NCBI RefSeq assembly: GCF_003994485.1
Contig: NZ_RZNJ01000003.1
Location: 62,525 to 126,524 of the forward strand
DNA length: 64,000 nt
Source: Arsenicitalea aurantiaca
Lineage (GTDB): Bacteria; Pseudomonadota; Alphaproteobacteria; Rhizobiales; Devosiaceae
Reading direction: 5' to 3'
Shown piece after piece: positions 9,119 to 18,223 of this stretch (positions are counted from its first letter, which is position 1; each line of letters opens with the position of its first letter). Below the pieces are notes generated by a model that saw only the letters and a list, made by a program, of their open reading frames with translations, made no database searches and was not told where the DNA came from. A program made the position numbers and the translations under genes.

Positions 9119-9622
9119 TTAGCTCGCAACGGTCCAGCGGCCGTCCGACTCGCGGCACGCGGTGCCGGACTTGGCGTAGCTCTGCCCGCTCCGGGTCACG
9201 GTGTGGGTGAAATCGCGGCAATCGATATTGTTGACCCGCACATAGGGGCCCACGGTGATGCTGCCGGCCGTGCCGCCGCTGCCCGACCAGGTGCGGGGCG
9301 CGCCGGGGCGGCCGAACTGCAGGGCGTTGAACTGCGCGGTCGAGGCGGTACCGCGATCGGCGGTCGAGAGGAGCGAGACCGCCTGTGGATCGAGGAAGGC
9401 GAGCCCGTCGGTCATGGCCTGCGCGGTGGCCTGCGCCTGCACGGGGTTGGTGACCGGCGGCGGGGTCAGCGAAGCGGTCTGGACCGGGGCTTCGGGCAGC
9501 GCCGTCATCGGCGCCGAACTCAGGGTCGGCCCGCTGCGCAGCTCTCCGGACGGTCCCATGCCGGTGCAGCCGGCAAGAGCGAGCAGGGCGATCAGCGGAA
9601 AGGCGATTCTGGGTGCGTGCAT
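9119..9622 (-). CDS. Outer-membrane lipoprotein, RT0821/17-kDa surface antigen-like
   Basis: Lipoprotein of 167 residues with a short signal peptide and lipobox LALAGC (the cysteine at about residue 19 is lipidated). A low-complexity Ala/Pro/Thr linker covers about residues 25-65. The C-terminal domain has the signature VNNIDCRDFTHTV...KSGTACRESDG, typical of the alphaproteobacterial surface-antigen family that ends such proteins. I start at the ATG at 9620-9622 because it gives a compact signal peptide; a second ATG seven codons upstream (9643) is also possible. The function is probably structural or in envelope integrity. Confidence 0.75.
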   Translation of the reverse strand: MHAPRIAFPLIALLALAGCTGMGPSGELRSGPTLSSAPMTALPEAPVQTASLTPPPVTNPVQAQATAQAMTDGLAFLDPQAVSLLSTADRGTASTAQFNALQFGRPGAPRTWSGSGGTAGSITVGPYVRVNNIDCRDFTHTVTRSGQSYAKSGTACRESDGRWTVAS

Positions 9623-9677
9623 GTCGATCTCGGTTATGGCCATGGCCTTATTTGTCGGCCAATGCGGCGAAAGTGGG

Positions 9678-11048
9678 TCAGGAGCGCCCCATGCCGCCCA
9701 GCTTGGCGACGGGCAGGCGCAGCTCGGCGAGTAGTCCCCCCAGCACAGAGCGCTTCAATTGCAGCGAGCCGCCATAGACGTCAACCAGCTCCTTGACGAT
9801 ATCGAGCCCCAACCCGCTTCCGGGCGTCCTTTCGTCCAGCCTGACACCTCTGCGCAACACTTCGCGCGCCTCGGTCTCGCTCAGGCCCGGCCCGTCATCC
9901 TCTATGCGAATCAACAGCATGGCGCCGCTGGCCACGCGCTCGGCCTGCATCGAGACCGCCACCTGCCCCCCTGAGAACTTGCATGCATTGTCAAGCAGGT
10001 TGCCAGCCATTTCCTCCAGATCCCCCTCATCGCCCCGGAACCAGGGCAGCGAGGCATCGGGCCGCTGGAAGGCGATCACGCAATGGGGGTTGAGCTTTTC
10101 CATTACCCGCACGAGGCGCAGCATCACCATCGTGGCATCGGCCTTCTTGCCCACGATCGCGGTGCGCGCCGCGATGCGTGCGCGGTCGAGATAGGTGGAC
10201 ACGAGGGTTGTCATCTTCTCGCTTTCGGCAAGCACGACCGTTGCGAGCGCGCCCTGCTCCGCGCTCGCCTCGTTGCGCATCACCGCCAGCGGCGTCTTCA
10301 GCCCATGGGCGAGATTGCCCACTTGGTTTCGCGCCCGCTCGATGATCTGGGTGTTGGAGCGCAGCAGCTCGTTCACCTCCTCGGCGAGTGGCGCGATCTC
10401 GCTCGGATAGCTGCCCTCGACGGCCTGCCGCTCGCCTTCGCGCACCTGCTCGATCGCCTCGCGCAGTCGCTCCACGGGCCGCAAGGCGAGCCGGAACACG
10501 ATGGCGCTCATGATGGCCAGCATCACGCCCACCGCACCCAGCACGATCAGCGTCTGCCCGCGGAAATCGTCCACCAGCACCAGAATCTCATCGAGGCTGC
10601 CGGTGACGAGGAAGCGCAGCCGCTGCCCGTTCAGCGTCACTTCGCGCTCGATCGCGCGGATCTGCGTGCCGAAGCTGTCGCGGATCACCTGGGTGCGCAG
10701 CGTGCTGGTGCCGAATGGGGTCTGTATCGACGGCGGAATGCTGCCGGCGAGACTTGCGGAGAGATTGACCACCGGTCCCTCCTGCGCGGTCACCGCCCAA
10801 TACCAGCCCGAGCCCGGGCGGGAAAAGCGCGGATCCTGCACCGCGACCTCGGCGCTCGCCGGATCACCTTCGACCAGCGTCCGTTCGACCAACGTTCCGA
10901 GATGGAATTCCAGCGTTTCGGTAAGGCTCGTGTCGAGCGCCCGCGAATAGAGCTCGGTCAGGAGGAACGCGGTCGCCACCAGCGCCACGATCAGCCATCC
11001 GGCCGAGAGCCAGAACAGCGAGGCGGCGATCGAGCCTTTCTGCATCAA
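9678..11048 (-). CDS. feuQ: Sensor histidine kinase FeuQ
   Basis: Membrane sensor kinase (456 aa) of the FeuP/FeuQ two-component system, which in Sinorhizobium controls ndvA and related envelope genes. It has two membrane segments (about residues 8-30 and 163-185) bracketing a periplasmic sensor, a HAMP region, the H-box NLAHGLKTPL with phospho-acceptor His248, the N-box NLLDNACKF, and the G-boxes EDDGPGL and GSGLGLDIVK. It lies 6 bases after feuP on the same strand. The gene order ccm genes, feuQ, feuP agrees with rhizobia; the symbol rests on sequence resemblance and this synteny. Confidence 0.82.
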   Translation of the reverse strand: MMQKGSIAASLFWLSAGWLIVALVATAFLLTELYSRALDTSLTETLEFHLGTLVERTLVEGDPASAEVAVQDPRFSRPGSGWYWAVTAQEGPVVNLSASLAGSIPPSIQTPFGTSTLRTQVIRDSFGTQIRAIEREVTLNGQRLRFLVTGSLDEILVLVDDFRGQTLIVLGAVGVMLAIMSAIVFRLALRPVERLREAIEQVREGERQAVEGSYPSEIAPLAEEVNELLRSNTQIIERARNQVGNLAHGLKTPLAVMRNEASAEQGALATVVLAESEKMTTLVSTYLDRARIAARTAIVGKKADATMVMLRLVRVMEKLNPHCVIAFQRPDASLPWFRGDEGDLEEMAGNLLDNACKFSGGQVAVSMQAERVASGAMLLIRIEDDGPGLSETEAREVLRRGVRLDERTPGSGLGLDIVKELVDVYGGSLQLKRSVLGGLLAELRLPVAKLGGMGRS

Positions 11049-11054
11049 GGCGGC

Positions 11055-11714
11055 TCAGTCCTCCGCGATCTGATAGCCCAGACCGCGCACGGTCTGGATG
11101 CAGTCATCGGGCAGCTTCTTGCGCAACCGGCCCACGAACACCTCGATGGTGTTGGAGTCGCGGTCGAAATCCTGGTCGTAGAGGTGCTCGGTCAGCTCCG
11201 TGCGCGAAATGACCTTGCCCTTGTGGTGCATGAGGTAGGAGAGAAGCCGCAATTCATGGCTCGTCAGCTTCACCGCCTGCCCGTCCACGGTCACCCGCCC
11301 GGCCTTGGCATCGAGCCGGACGCGGCCCGCGACGATCTCGTTGGAGGCGTGTCCAGCCGCGCGGCGCACCAGCGCCCTGATACGCGCCAGCACCTCCTCC
11401 ATGTGGAAGGGTTTGGCGACATAGTCGTCGGCGCCGGCATCGATCCCCTGCACCTTGTCGCTCCAGCGGTCGCGCGCAGTCAGCAGCAGCACCGGCATGG
11501 TCTTTCCGGCCCGCCGCCATTCCTCGAGCACGGACAGCCCGTCCATCTGCGGCAGGCCGATGTCGAGCACCACCGCGTCATAGGGCTCGGTGTCGCCCAG
11601 GAAATGGCCTTCCTCGCCGTCGAACGCCACGTCGACGGCATAGCCGGCATCCGTCAGCGCATCCTTGAGCTGCCGGTTGAGGTTGGTGTCGTCCTCGACG
11701 ACCAATAGCCGCAT
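11055..11714 (-). CDS. feuP: Response regulator FeuP
   Basis: OmpR/PhoP-type DNA-binding response regulator (219 aa). The receiver domain has the acidic pair Glu7/Asp8, phospho-acceptor Asp51 (VVLDIGLPQMDG), Thr79 and Lys101 (AKPF). The C-terminal winged helix has SHELRLLSYLMHHKGKVISR and RDSNTIEVFVGRLRKKL. It is activated by FeuQ, encoded just downstream. The start ATG is preceded by a G-rich ribosome binding site. In Sinorhizobium FeuP activates cyclic-glucan export; the target genes here are not visible. Confidence 0.85.
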   Translation of the reverse strand: MRLLVVEDDTNLNRQLKDALTDAGYAVDVAFDGEEGHFLGDTEPYDAVVLDIGLPQMDGLSVLEEWRRAGKTMPVLLLTARDRWSDKVQGIDAGADDYVAKPFHMEEVLARIRALVRRAAGHASNEIVAGRVRLDAKAGRVTVDGQAVKLTSHELRLLSYLMHHKGKVISRTELTEHLYDQDFDRDSNTIEVFVGRLRKKLPDDCIQTVRGLGYQIAED

Positions 11715-11792
11715 CTTCGCCCCCCTTGCCCTGTCGGCCGCACCCTAGGCGCGACCGATCTTCATTGCGATTATGGCTGAAATGTCCCGGCC

Positions 11793-12080
11793 CTAGAAGC
11801 CTGCGGGCAGGGTCAGGTTCTGTGCGTTGCCGTCGGCGCCGAGCACCCCGACCACATAGACGATCCGCCCGCCTTCGTCACAGGCCCGAACTGAGAGGAC
11901 CTGCTGGTCCCGGCCGACTCCCGCCCGCGCCAGCACGTCCGCCACCGGCGCCACCCGACCCGAGGACACCGCCTCCTGCAATTCCTGGTTGGACAGGCAC
12001 GCCTGTGCCTGCACGCTCTCGGCGGGCGCGAGGCTGAACAGGGTTCCGGCGGCGAAGAGGGCGAGGAGGGCGTTTTTCAT
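11793..12080 (-). CDS. Small periplasmic protein, FeuN-like
   Basis: Exported protein of 95 residues with a signal peptide (about residues 1-26, ending near VQAQA). The mature domain has two cysteines (ACLSNQELQ and VRACDEGG) and a C-terminal strand pattern (RIVYVVGVLGADGNAQNLTL) like PepSY-type proteins. It sits directly upstream of feuP on the same strand. In Sinorhizobium an essential small periplasmic protein, FeuN, is encoded at this place and restrains FeuQ. I infer the same role from size, export and position; sequence similarity has not been tested. The ATG is at 12078-12080; a GTG two codons upstream is possible. Confidence 0.6.
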   Translation of the reverse strand: MKNALLALFAAGTLFSLAPAESVQAQACLSNQELQEAVSSGRVAPVADVLARAGVGRDQQVLSVRACDEGGRIVYVVGVLGADGNAQNLTLPAGF

Positions 12081-12130
12081 CGTCACAATTTAGGCGGAGG
12101 TCCCTGAACGCGGCATGAACATGAAGGTTC

Positions 12131-12904
12131 CTAGCGCGCCAGTGACGCCTTCAGCCCTGAGCGGAGGAAGATCAGCGCGAACGCCTCCATCACGAGGTGC
12201 CCCGCAGACTGCCCCGAAAAGCTCGGCAGCTCCACCCCCAGCATCTGCGCAACGCCCGCCAGCAGCATGGCCAGCGCCACGATATAGGTCTTGTACCCTT
12301 GCAGAAAATCCATCCCGATCGTCCTTTCCGTCCCAGTTGAACCCGTGTCCGCAAGTCCGGCCGCCCGCGCCATGGCGAGCGCGGCGCTGCGCACCGCCTC
12401 GACCCGGTTCGACCAGCCCCGCCCGAAAATCGCAAAAGTCCGCAGCGCCTTTAAAAACCCGAGCCGCCCGTCGCAGAGCGTCCCGATCAGCGCCGCAGTC
12501 CCGCCCGCGGCGACACCTGCCTCGAGCGCGCCCAGCGTCACCGGCCCGATGATCCCGTCCCGGCTGACCCCGAGTGCACCCTGCAGAGCCCGGATCGCCC
12601 GGTCGGCGCCCGAATTGACCGCAAAGTCGAATATGGCGAGATCGACGCCCGCCGGCAGCATTTCGCCCCGGCAGCGGTCCCAGTAGAGCGCCCGGTAGAT
12701 CGCCTCGGCCTCGGCTCGCCCGAGGCTCCGCACCTCCGCCTTGGGCAGGGCAGTGACCGGGCTCACTCCCCGCCAGGCCGCGAGCGTCGCCCGCGTGATG
12801 CCCATGTTCGTCGCGCCGCCCGGGTCGGAGGGGTGGTCGACATAGCCCCCCTCATGGCCCAGCACCTCGTTCAGGCAGGCCGCGAAACGCCTTTCCTCAA
12901 CCAT
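12131..12904 (-). CDS. GTA-associated N-acetylmuramidase (GH108) with holin-like C-terminus
   Basis: Peptidoglycan hydrolase (257 aa). The N-terminal GH108 domain has the catalytic glutamate in GHEGGYVDHPSDPGGATNMGIT (Glu18), followed by a PG-binding-3-like region (FDFAVNSGADRAIRALQ...DGIIGPVT). Residues of about 198-257 form a separate hydrophobic segment (GYKTYIVALAMLLAGVAQML) resembling a small holin. An excellent ribosome binding site (AGAGGAGAG, 4-base gap) sets the start at 12904, 8 bases inside the gp15 gene. Last gene of the GTA cluster. It probably acts in cell lysis and particle release. An internal ATG at 12313 could give the holin part alone. Confidence 0.85.
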   Translation of the reverse strand: MVEERRFAACLNEVLGHEGGYVDHPSDPGGATNMGITRATLAAWRGVSPVTALPKAEVRSLGRAEAEAIYRALYWDRCRGEMLPAGVDLAIFDFAVNSGADRAIRALQGALGVSRDGIIGPVTLGALEAGVAAGGTAALIGTLCDGRLGFLKALRTFAIFGRGWSNRVEAVRSAALAMARAAGLADTGSTGTERTIGMDFLQGYKTYIVALAMLLAGVAQMLGVELPSFSGQSAGHLVMEAFALIFLRSGLKASLAR

Positions 12905-15900
12905 CGAACTCTCCTCTTGCCTCATGTCCGCCGCCCAGAACCGGGCTCACCTGCCTCACGGCGAAGTCGAACCGCGTCGGCAGCGCGCCGAAATCGGTAA
13001 TCTGCTCGGCCTCGCCGTAGATGACCGAAGGCCCGCCCGCCTCGAGCGTCCGCACCACACGGCCCTCGTCATCGAGAATGGTGACCCGATAGGCCTCGGG
13101 AACGAGATCGAGCGGGGCATCGACCCCGCTCCAGCCATCGGTCTCGGCACGGCTGCGCCGCACCCAGCTCAGCCTCACCGCCCCGCCTGGCATCTCACGC
13201 CGGGCGCGCAGATGGACCGGCGCCAGTGGCAGCGCCGGCGCCGTCGTCAGCGCAAGGCTCGCAGGCGTTCCCTCGATGTCGTCGCGACCGGCAAAGAGAC
13301 GCAGGCTCATCGCCTGATCGAGCCATTCCCCGCCGATCGGCCAGCTCGCCACCGCCTCGTCCCGGAAGACGATCCGTCGCCCCACCCCGGCTGTGCCGAT
13401 CGCATGATCGGTACCTTCGAGCCCCCGCAGCAGGCCTCTGAGCCGGTAGAGCCCCGGGCCCTCGAGCAGCGCCTCCGCAAAACCGATAACCTCCCAGTGC
13501 CCGTCATCGGTTTCAAGGAGCAGCCGGTTTGCGCCCGAAAGCACCTCGACCTCCGCCCGGGCCGCCAGATGCCCCGCATAAAGCCGAACGAGCGGCTGGT
13601 TTGCCCGGTCCCACAGGTCCGCCCGCCCGGGCCCCAGCGGCTCGACCAGTTCCCCCATGACCGCCGAGCGCCCGATCCGCCCGCGCACCGTGCCGGTCAG
13701 TGCGTCAGTCACCACGACATCGCCCGGCCAGGGCTCGGCGAGCGCTGCCGCGAGGACCCGAGTTTCCCCGGACGATCCGGGCAGGCCGGGCAGGTGCGCG
13801 AGCACCAGTAGCGGCATGGCGCGCGGCGATGGCGCGGTCGTCGTCTGCCGCGGGCGGTCGGTGACGATTGCCGCATTGACGCGTCCAGCGAGCCCCCGCG
13901 CCGTGATCCGCCGCGCCGCGCCGTCGCGGATCTCGGTCACCTCGAACGGGCCATCCACCTCGCCTTCGGGCGCGATCACATCGCCCGGCTCGATCCCCGC
14001 CAGCGAATGGGGCAATGTCAGCTCAATCGTTTCACGCCCCGCCATCCGGTCGGCCAGCATGCGCTCGGCCGCGCCGCGTGCACCGACGAGATCGAGCACC
14101 AGCCCCGCCCCTTCGGTCCCGAGCGCAGCGCCCTCGAGTTGTGCCGCCGTCACCGTGCCAGTGAGGTAGTCGCGCTCTCGGTCCGCATAGGCGAGCGAAA
14201 GTCGCCCGAGCGCCTCGGAGGGATCGGGCCGGCGCCGGGTCACGAGCGCCCCCTCATCGGCAACGAGGCTTTCGCGCGTGACCGACAGCGCCGATTTCGG
14301 CGTCGCCCGCGCCACCGCCAGCCCCTCGGGATGATCGTGGAGGCTAGCGCCCGTCGCCGACAGCACAGGGGCCAGCGCATCGCGCGCGCCCGCCACGGTC
14401 TCGATCAGCATGCCGTGGATCAAGGGCGGTTCAGCCTCGAGCGCGCCGAAATCGATCCCGTAGTCGGCTCCGATCGCCGCGATCAGTTCGTCCCCGGCCA
14501 GCGCCCCGAGCCGGCCAGTGAGCCAGTGCCCCGTCAGGTGATTGGGCCCGTCCGACCACGCCTCGACATTGGCCGGAAACGCCGGGAACGGCCGCGCGTC
14601 CCAGGTCCAGAGATAGATCCGGTCGGGATCGAGCATCGGCCCGCCATAGATTTCCGAGACCGGATTGTTCTCCGCCTCGCCCCAGTATTCCAGCTGCGCG
14701 CGCAGAAACTGCCGCTGCACCAGCGGATCGGGCGCACCGCTCGAAAACCAAGGCCGCCCGCTCTCCGCACTCTTGGGATCACCGAAGACATTGGGCTGGT
14801 TCGGCCCCTTGTCGACCGCCGCGCAACCGAGTTCGGTGAACCAGATCGGCTTTCCCCGCGGCACCCAGGCCGTAGGTTCGCTCGCCCGCACCCCGCCCGG
14901 CCGGTCGTGATGGGCGTTCGCCCACCAGTTCCGCAAATCCTTGAACCGCCAGATCCAGGGCTCGCCATGCACCCCGTCGGCGATCGGCGTACGCACCCCC
15001 GCGATGCGGTCGGCAAGGCTCGCATAATACCAGTCATAGCCCTCCCCGCCCGCGATGCCGGCCTTCAGATACGCCCGGTCGTAAAGCCCGCCCCACGCCT
15101 CGGCATTGGCATGGGCCTCCCCGTCCCGCCAGTCGGTCAGCGGCATGTAATTGTCGATCCCCACCGCATCGATCGCGTCCGACGCCCAGAGCGGATCGAG
15201 GTGGAAGAATTTCTCGCCCGGACTGCCCTCGGGCTGGAGCCCCGAAAATTCCGACCAGTCCGCCGCATAGGTGATCGCGGTACCGCCCCCGAGGATCGTC
15301 CGCACCTCGCCCGCCAGCCCGACGAGCCCCGCGACGAACGGAAACCCGTTGCCCCCATCGCGCAGAAAGCTCATCCCGCGCATTTCCGAGCCGATGACGA
15401 ACCCGTCCACCCCGCCCGCTGCGACAGCAAGGCTCGCATAGTGTCGGACAAAGCGGCGGAACCGCCAGTCGCTCCCCGTGCCGAGGAACGCCGAGACCTG
15501 TGCCGCAACCCCTGCCGTCGTGTCGGGCGAACCCTCCCGCCCCGGCGCCGGCGCGCAGGTGATCCGCCCGCGCCAGGGATAGGCCGGCTGCCCCGCGCCG
15601 CCCCCATAGGGGTTCTCGAGCGCGTTCCCGGCCGGAATGTCCATCATCACCAGCGGATAGAGCGTGACCTTGAGCCCGCGCTCCCGCAGATCGGCGATCG
15701 CCGCCCGCACCGCACCATCCGAAGGCGTGCCGCCATAGGCCGGCCCGCCCGCATGGGTCGAAACCACGGGCACGCTCCCGCGCCCCTGCCCCGCCACCTG
15801 CCAGTCCGGCCCCGACACCGCCCGGCCCGCGCTCTCGACGCGTGGGCGGATCGTGCAGTTGCCGCATCTCAAATCATCCCCGAACCAGGCGACCACCAGC

Positions 15901-16712
15901 GCGACATGTTCGAGATTGGGGCAGAGCGCGGTCAATTCGTCGATCGACAGCGTCCAGTCCGACACTTCGCGCGAGAGATGGGTGTTCTCCACCCCCGTCC
16001 GCCCCGGCCCCACGAGCCGCACGCGCGGCTCGGGATCGTAGCCGAACTCGCTCGCCCCGGGGATCACCGTCACCGCCCGGATGGCGGGCTCCAGTTCCCC
16101 CACCACCCGGCAGAGCTCGACCGAGATGTTGGGAATGCGGTTGCCGAACGCCCCGAGCGGCAGGCGCTCGAAGACGAGATAGCAGAGCCCGCGATAGGCC
16201 GGCGCGCCGCCCGGCCCCTGCTTGGCCTCGATCAGGCTGTCGGGCCCCTGCGTCTGGGTCCCGCGATAAAAGCGCAGCGACAGCCCTTCGGTCTCGAGCG
16301 GCTGGCCATCCGCCCAGATCCGCCCCAACCGTTGCACCTCGCCCTCGCAGAGCGCCACCGCAAAGCTTGCGACGATGGTCGGCTCGGACGCCGCCTCGGG
16401 CGGGCGTGGGGCCAGAAACCCCTTGCCGCCCGACGCCGTCCCCGAAATCTCCTCGAGCTCGGTCGCCCAGATGATGTTGCCCGTCACCCGCGCCCAGCCA
16501 TAAAGCCGCGGCACCGCTCCGCCCTCGCTCGAGCCCTGCAGGCGGATATCCGCGCCCGTCCGCGACACCGGCTCCGGCCGCGCCCCGAAGATCGCGCCAT
16601 CGACCGCCGACCCCGCCAGCGCCCCCAGCGCCCGCCCCACCGTCGCCCCGATCGGCCCACCCACGAGCCCGCCGACCATCTGGCCGGCCAATGAAAATGC
16701 AAGCGTCGCCAT
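12897..16712 (-). CDS. GTA host-specificity / tail-tip protein (gp15-like)
   Basis: Very large tail-tip protein (1271 aa; about 1300 aa in the Rhodobacter capsulatus GTA). It forms the baseplate hub and fibre that contact the recipient cell. The N-terminus is hydrophobic and glycine-rich (MVGGLVGGPIGATVGRALG). The central part is the GTA TIM-barrel-like domain (about residues 400-700, including the stretch VDGFVIGSEMRGMSF and DNYMPLTDWRDGE), followed by a phage-tail domain (from about 720). I start at the ATG at 16710-16712; further upstream the frame runs into an intergenic repeat. Its 3' end overlaps the muramidase gene by 8 bases. Confidence 0.93.
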   Translation of the reverse strand: MATLAFSLAGQMVGGLVGGPIGATVGRALGALAGSAVDGAIFGARPEPVSRTGADIRLQGSSEGGAVPRLYGWARVTGNIIWATELEEISGTASGGKGFLAPRPPEAASEPTIVASFAVALCEGEVQRLGRIWADGQPLETEGLSLRFYRGTQTQGPDSLIEAKQGPGGAPAYRGLCYLVFERLPLGAFGNRIPNISVELCRVVGELEPAIRAVTVIPGASEFGYDPEPRVRLVGPGRTGVENTHLSREVSDWTLSIDELTALCPNLEHVALVVAWFGDDLRCGNCTIRPRVESAGRAVSGPDWQVAGQGRGSVPVVSTHAGGPAYGGTPSDGAVRAAIADLRERGLKVTLYPLVMMDIPAGNALENPYGGGAGQPAYPWRGRITCAPAPGREGSPDTTAGVAAQVSAFLGTGSDWRFRRFVRHYASLAVAAGGVDGFVIGSEMRGMSFLRDGGNGFPFVAGLVGLAGEVRTILGGGTAITYAADWSEFSGLQPEGSPGEKFFHLDPLWASDAIDAVGIDNYMPLTDWRDGEAHANAEAWGGLYDRAYLKAGIAGGEGYDWYYASLADRIAGVRTPIADGVHGEPWIWRFKDLRNWWANAHHDRPGGVRASEPTAWVPRGKPIWFTELGCAAVDKGPNQPNVFGDPKSAESGRPWFSSGAPDPLVQRQFLRAQLEYWGEAENNPVSEIYGGPMLDPDRIYLWTWDARPFPAFPANVEAWSDGPNHLTGHWLTGRLGALAGDELIAAIGADYGIDFGALEAEPPLIHGMLIETVAGARDALAPVLSATGASLHDHPEGLAVARATPKSALSVTRESLVADEGALVTRRRPDPSEALGRLSLAYADRERDYLTGTVTAAQLEGAALGTEGAGLVLDLVGARGAAERMLADRMAGRETIELTLPHSLAGIEPGDVIAPEGEVDGPFEVTEIRDGAARRITARGLAGRVNAAIVTDRPRQTTTAPSPRAMPLLVLAHLPGLPGSSGETRVLAAALAEPWPGDVVVTDALTGTVRGRIGRSAVMGELVEPLGPGRADLWDRANQPLVRLYAGHLAARAEVEVLSGANRLLLETDDGHWEVIGFAEALLEGPGLYRLRGLLRGLEGTDHAIGTAGVGRRIVFRDEAVASWPIGGEWLDQAMSLRLFAGRDDIEGTPASLALTTAPALPLAPVHLRARREMPGGAVRLSWVRRSRAETDGWSGVDAPLDLVPEAYRVTILDDEGRVVRTLEAGGPSVIYGEAEQITDFGALPTRFDFAVRQVSPVLGGGHEARGEFDG

Positions 16713-16746
16713 GCCGGCTCCGATCTGAATGAATTGCAGGCCTCGC

Positions 16747-16893
16747 CCCCTCACCCGTCCCACGCTGCGCGCGGTCCACCCTCTCCCACGAAGGGGAGAG
16801 GGGTGACGACTGAGGCCTCAGCGCGCGCCCTTCCTTCTCCCCTTGTGGGAGAAGGTGGCTCGCGCATAGCGCGAGACGGATGAGGGGTCTGAG
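16747..16893. repeat. Palindromic intergenic repeat, family B, inverted pair
   Basis: Two copies of one element face each other between gp14 and gp15. The left arm is the reverse complement (CCCCTCACCCGTCCCACGCT...) and the right arm reads CTTCTCCCCTTGTGGGAGAA...GGTGGCTCGCGCATAGCGCG...AGACGGATGAGGGG. Each arm has its own small hairpins (CTCCC/GGGAG and CGCGC/GCGCG). Related copies lie at 22161-22363 and 63678-63756. It resembles the short mosaic repeats common between genes in Rhizobiales. The gap has no gene. Confidence 0.8.
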
Positions 16894-16904
16894 ATTTGGC
16901 GGCT

Positions 16905-17336
16905 CTATCTACTGCTGGGCGGAAACCCAAAAACCCCCGCCACCCGCACCCGCCACCCATCCGACAGATGCGCCTCGACCACACCGATCTCCTCCTGGGC
17001 GTGGACGAACCGGTCGGGCGTAACGAGGATGCCGCAGTGTCGCGCCCCCGCGCCGCGCCGCAGTCGAAAGACCAGCACGTCGCCGACCGCAGCAGCGCCC
17101 TCACGCTTCACGAGATGCCGCCCGGCTACCGCAATCAGCGCCGCCCGCCCCTCCTCCTCTCGCCAGTCGGGCCGATAGGGCGGCACCGTCTCGGGCTCCC
17201 GCCCATGGATCTCCCGCCACACCCCGCGCACGAGCCCGAGGCAATCGCAGCCGGCGCCCCGAAGCGACCCCTGGTGCCGATAGGGCGTGCCGATCCACTC
17301 CCGCGCGAGCGCTGCAATCCTAATGCCCTCGCTCAT
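16905..17336 (-). CDS. GTA NlpC/P60 cell-wall peptidase (gp14-like)
   Basis: Tail-associated peptidase (143 aa) of the NlpC/P60 family in its phage/GTA branch, used to open the recipient cell wall during DNA delivery. The catalytic cysteine is Cys32 in GAGCDCLGLVRGVW and the catalytic histidine lies in GARHCGILV near residue 100. The ATG at 17334-17336 overlaps the gp13 stop (ATGA), so the longer upstream frame is not used. Length matches the RcGTA gp14 class (about 150 aa). Confidence 0.92.
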   Translation of the reverse strand: MSEGIRIAALAREWIGTPYRHQGSLRGAGCDCLGLVRGVWREIHGREPETVPPYRPDWREEEGRAALIAVAGRHLVKREGAAAVGDVLVFRLRRGAGARHCGILVTPDRFVHAQEEIGVVEAHLSDGWRVRVAGVFGFPPSSR

Positions 17337-18223
17337 CTGACCAGCGCCCGCCCGTCGCGCCGATCGCCCTTTTTGGGATAGCGCAGGACGAAATCGCTGC
17401 CCGGAATGTGCGGGAAGCCGCGGAAATTGAGCCCGTTGGCAAATTTCTCGCGGCACGTCGCAAAGCGCCGGTCGCAGCCGGCCAGCGCCGTAAATCCGTC
17501 GCCCGGCACGACCCACTCCCCCACCGCCCGCGAAAAACTCAACACGTCCACCCCGCCGACCCGGTCATGCGCGACGATCCGCTCGTCGATCCCCACGCGC
17601 CGCCCGTCGCTCCAGCGCAATCGCCCGAGCCCGAACCAGCCCGCCTCGAACCCCGACAGCCCCGCAACCCGCAGCCGGTAGCGATCCTCGATCGCCAGCA
17701 CGCTCCCGCTCGCGGAAAATGCCGGGCCCTCGACATTCACCCCGCAGCGCGCATCGCCCAGCTCCGCGTCGCAGAGCGGCTGGTAGAGCCGCCCCTGCGG
17801 CCGGCTCAGTGCATGCTGGCCCGAGCGCAGTTCGGCGCGAAACACCCCATCCTCGCGCACGATCTCCCCGATGCTCGCCCGCCGCACGAGGTGCCGGATC
17901 TCCGGATCGGGCCAATGGACGCGAAACGTCTCCACCACCGCCCCGTCATAACGCCCAAGAAGGATATCCTCCTCGGTGATCGCCTCGGCCCGGAGCACGC
18001 CTACCACCTCGGTCGTATCGGTCTGGGCCCCGAGTTTCCCGCTCACCTCCCCGCCATCGAGCCCGCCCGCCGGCAGATAGGTCTCGCCCCCGAACGCCAC
18101 CGGCTCGTCATGGTCGGTGAACCCCAGCACCACTCCGTCGCTCCGCGCAATGCGCCAGCAGGTGCAGAGCCGCGTCGCTCCGCTCGCGATATGAGCTGCA
18201 AATCCCGGATCGAGCGCCCTCAT
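17333..18223 (-). CDS. GTA tail protein, DUF2163 (gp13-like)
   Basis: Baseplate hub protein (296 aa) of the DUF2163/phage_BR0599 family. The N-terminal part begins MRALDPGFAAHIASGATRLC and continues with the characteristic GFTDHDEPV. The C-terminal part has CDRRFATCREKFANGLNFRG with conserved cysteines, typical of the hub protein that in RcGTA binds an iron-sulphur cluster. Start and stop each form an ATGA overlap with gp12 and gp14. Length equals the family's usual length (about 290-300 aa). Confidence 0.92.
   Translation of the reverse strand: MRALDPGFAAHIASGATRLCTCWRIARSDGVVLGFTDHDEPVAFGGETYLPAGGLDGGEVSGKLGAQTDTTEVVGVLRAEAITEEDILLGRYDGAVVETFRVHWPDPEIRHLVRRASIGEIVREDGVFRAELRSGQHALSRPQGRLYQPLCDAELGDARCGVNVEGPAFSASGSVLAIEDRYRLRVAGLSGFEAGWFGLGRLRWSDGRRVGIDERIVAHDRVGGVDVLSFSRAVGEWVVPGDGFTALAGCDRRFATCREKFANGLNFRGFPHIPGSDFVLRYPKKGDRRDGRALVR

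Noticed and set aside
14007-16694. Open frame of 895 codons on the plus strand
   Set aside because: It is fully antisense to the gp15 tail gene. Its composition (Arg, Pro, His) is typical of GC-rich antisense frames, and it has no domain.
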